Source of the DNA: DASUKL01 sp036278755
GTDB lineage: Bacteria; Chloroflexota; Limnocylindria; Limnocylindrales; CSP1-4
NCBI GenBank assembly: GCA_036278755.1
Contig: DASUKL010000147.1
Location: forward strand, 1 to 6,961
Reading direction: 5' to 3'
Length of the DNA: 6,961 nt
Below the pieces are notes generated by a model. That model did no database searches and was not told the origin of the DNA. It was given only the letters and a program-made list of their open reading frames with translations. Within the stretch, counting starts at the first letter, position 1. Each line of letters opens with the position of its first letter. Shown piece after piece: positions 5,994 to 6,961 of the stretch. The position numbers and the translations under genes are program-made.

Positions 5994-6248
5994 ATGCCGA
6001 CCTACCTCGTCGAAACCTTCCTCGCACGCGGCGCCGCCGGCGAACGCCATGCGCGAGAGCGGAGGGCTAGGGCGGCTGCCGAGGCGCTCATGCGTGAGGG
6101 AACGGCAGTGCGCTTCGACTGGTCCATCCATGTTCCCGAGGACGAGATCTGCTTCTTCACCTTCGAGGCGCCGTCCAAGACGATCGCGGCGCTCGCGGCG
6201 CAGCGAGCCGGCTTGGAGGCGATGCGGGTGGTGGAGGCGGTCTCGTAA
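5994..6248 (+). CDS. DUF4242 protein (SCO4226-like nickel-binding family)
   Basis: The protein has 84 residues and the family layout: the opening MPTYLVETFLARGAA, a helix rich in Arg/Ala (ERHARERRARAAAEALMREG), then VRFDWSIHVPEDEICFFTFE, APSKTIAALAAQRAGLEAMR and the terminal VVEAVS. This matches DUF4242 (ferredoxin-like fold, one domain). The family includes the Streptomyces coelicolor nickel-binding protein SCO4226; the biochemical role of most members is unknown. The Cys in EICFF and the acidic pair EDE lie where family members are conserved. I chose ATG 5994 over GTG 5985 because GGTGG (5984-5988) stands 5 nt before it and the family begins at MP.YLVE. It lies 38 bp after the regulator gene and 17 bp before the cupin gene, so the three are probably one transcript. 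Confidence 0.88.
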   Translation: MPTYLVETFLARGAAGERHARERRARAAAEALMREGTAVRFDWSIHVPEDEICFFTFEAPSKTIAALAAQRAGLEAMRVVEAVS

Positions 6249-6251
6249 GCC

Positions 6252-6268
6252 AAGGAGAGGATGTAATG
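6252..6268 (+). promoter_or_regulatory. Strong ribosome-binding site with ATG-TAA start-stop overlapping the cupin start
   Basis: AAGGAG (6252-6257) lies 8 nt before the cupin ATG (6266-6268), the best SD on the plus strand, and it fixes this start. Between them is ATG (6261-6263) followed directly by TAA (6264-6266), whose last base is the A of the true start. The first ATG is only 3 nt from the SD, too close for efficient use. Confidence 0.7.
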
Positions 6269-6754
6269 GACAGATCGCTCCACGTGGGAGGGCGGGCAAC
6301 GGTCCGCTCCCCTCGGTTCGCAGTCGCGGCGGGGATCGCCATCGCCATGGCCGCCACGCTGGTCGCATCGACGGCGCTCGCAGCGACGATCGCCCCCCTG
6401 GCGACGCTCTCCCAGCCCGTCCACGTGAACCGCGACGGGATCAAGTTCCAGACGAAGGGTCCCACCGACTTCAAGATCGGGACCCTCACCTTCGCACCGG
6501 GCACGGACTCGGGCTGGCACCATCACCCGGGGATCATCTGGGTGCTGGTCGAGCAGGGCCAGGTCACGATCTCTGACGAGAACTGCCGGACCACCACATA
6601 CAGTGCCGGTCAGGTGTTCCTGGAGGGCGGGACCGAGCCGATGCTTGCCAGCAACGAAGGCACCGTCGACGCCATCGTGTACAACACGCAGGTGGTGCCC
6701 CAGGGAGCGCCCTTCAAGATCCTCGACAATCCACCGGCCTGCGCTGGCGGCTGA
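6266..6754 (+). CDS. Secreted single-domain cupin protein
   Basis: The protein has 162 residues. A Sec-type signal peptide covers residues 1-39: basic n-region (R10, R14, R17), hydrophobic core at 18-35 (FAVAAGIAIAMAATLVAS) and the cleavage motif ALA before Ala40. The mature part is one cupin barrel: motif 1 is GTDSGWHHHPGIIWVLVEQG (79-98) with His85-His87, and motif 2 is YSAGQVFLEGGTEPMLASNE (112-131). The usual motif 1 Glu is replaced by a hydrophobic residue. The usual motif 2 His falls in EPML and is absent, while Asn130 remains. Metal binding may therefore be weak or altered. Cys107 and Cys159 could form a disulfide outside the cell. Exported cupins of this type are common and unassigned, with no known substrate. 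The gene follows DUF4242 by 17 bp and has a strong SD. Confidence 0.9.
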   Translation: MDRSLHVGGRATVRSPRFAVAAGIAIAMAATLVASTALAATIAPLATLSQPVHVNRDGIKFQTKGPTDFKIGTLTFAPGTDSGWHHHPGIIWVLVEQGQVTISDENCRTTTYSAGQVFLEGGTEPMLASNEGTVDAIVYNTQVVPQGAPFKILDNPPACAGG

Positions 6755-6771
6755 CCGGATCCAGCGGGCGA

Positions 6772-6804
6772 GGCTCGGAACGAGCCGCGCTCGTAACGAA
6801 CCGC
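6772..6804. repeat. Tandem 16-nt repeat with hairpin, downstream of the cupin gene
   Basis: GCTCGGAACGAGCCGC (6773-6788) is followed at once by GCTCGTAACGAACCGC (6789-6804), identical at 14 of 16 positions. The first copy with the preceding G (6772-6786) forms a perfect 6-bp stem, GGCTCG/CGAGCC, with a 3-nt GAA loop, beginning 17 nt after the cupin stop. The two differences in the second copy break the stem. There is no T-run, so a terminator role is uncertain. Confidence 0.5.
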
Positions 6805-6837
6805 GGCTGCGACTTGCGACCGTGACATCCGCGTCGA

Positions 6838-6873
6838 GGCGGGTCCGAGCGTGCATCCCACCACGGACCCGCC
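6838..6873. terminator. 10-bp perfect hairpin between convergent genes, possible bidirectional terminator
   Basis: GGCGGGTCCG (6838-6847) and CGGACCCGCC (6864-6873) are exact reverse complements separated by a 16-nt loop. The element lies 83 bp after the cupin stop and 13 bp after the stop of the presumed minus-strand gene. Position and stem strength suggest a terminator shared by both, but no T-run follows on either strand and the loop is long, so factor-dependent termination or another role is possible. Confidence 0.4.
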
Positions 6874-6886
6874 CCCGACTGCAACG

Positions 6887-6961
6887 TTACCGAGTCGCGG
6901 TGGGTCCCTCGACGTTCACGACGGTCGGACCGCGCCCCATCCTGACCAGCACCCACCGATC
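6887..6961 (-). CDS. Possible C-terminal end of a minus-strand gene (partial at the window edge)
   Basis: On the minus strand the frame from 6961 is open for 24 codons to TAA at 6889-6887, encoding DRWVLVRMGRGPTVVNVEG followed by PTATR. Third positions are G or C in 20 of 24 codons, as in the real genes here, and the peptide looks protein-like: a hydrophobic strand, a basic turn, a second strand. It would be convergent with the cupin gene, with a strong hairpin between. It is too short to name a family, and chance openness over 24 codons at this GC content is possible. Confidence 0.4.
   Translation of the reverse strand, partial: DRWVLVRMGRGPTVVNVEGPTATR

Noticed and set aside
5254..6027. 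Antisense 257-residue open frame over the LuxR C-terminus
   Set aside because: It covers the well-supported HTH domain on the other strand and has no family resemblance.
6002..6856. Antisense 284-residue open frame over the DUF4242 and cupin genes
   Set aside because: Both plus-strand genes have clear family signatures and start signals; this frame is a shadow.

Overview
This is a high-GC (roughly 70% by eye) bacterial chromosomal segment. It has strong G/C preference at third codon positions, many GTG starts and few strong Shine-Dalgarno sites. The protein set (ABC-2 permease, dienelactone hydrolase, TfoX-like protein, Doc toxin, large LuxR/LAL regulator, DUF4242 protein, secreted cupin) fits a soil or freshwater actinobacterium or Chloroflexota-type bacterium. 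There is no rRNA or universal marker, so the taxonomy is inference only.

Left part (1-2297). The window opens inside the 3' end of an ABC-2-type permease (+ strand). It is convergent with a minus-strand dienelactone hydrolase-family gene (223-963) that has a complete Cys-Asp-His triad. A divergent promoter region of about 110 bp follows. It leads into a plus-strand cluster: a five-TM membrane protein (1096-1707), a 65-residue two-TM protein (1751-1948) and a TfoX N-terminal-domain protein (1962-2297). A 9-codon mini-ORF overlaps the GTG start of the first of these.

Middle (2267-3201). A minus-strand Doc/Fic toxin gene overlaps the end of the TfoX gene by 31 bp. Its GTG start is overlapped by the stop of an open stretch that looks like the tail of an antitoxin, but no complete antitoxin can be read. 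The roughly 500 bp between doc and the next gene holds this remnant, a nested palindrome resembling a toxin-antitoxin operator, a GC-rich hairpin, and the last ~50 codons of a SAM-dependent methyltransferase with no body. It looks like an eroded or rearranged junction.

Right part (3202-6961). A 917-residue LAL-family LuxR regulator (AAA-type ATPase, helical repeats, C-terminal HTH) is followed on the same strand by a DUF4242 protein (38 bp gap) and an exported single-domain cupin (17 bp gap), so the three are probably one operon. The cupin appears to have lost some usual metal ligands. Downstream lie a tandem 16-nt repeat and a 10-bp perfect hairpin between the cupin and what seems to be the 3' end of a convergent minus-strand gene running off the window.

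I see no CRISPR array, tRNA, rRNA or insertion sequence. No clearly new multi-gene system is evident. The points most worth a second look are the toxin gene without a readable antitoxin, the methyltransferase remnant, the mini-ORF overlapping the membrane-protein start, and the regulator-DUF4242-cupin unit.
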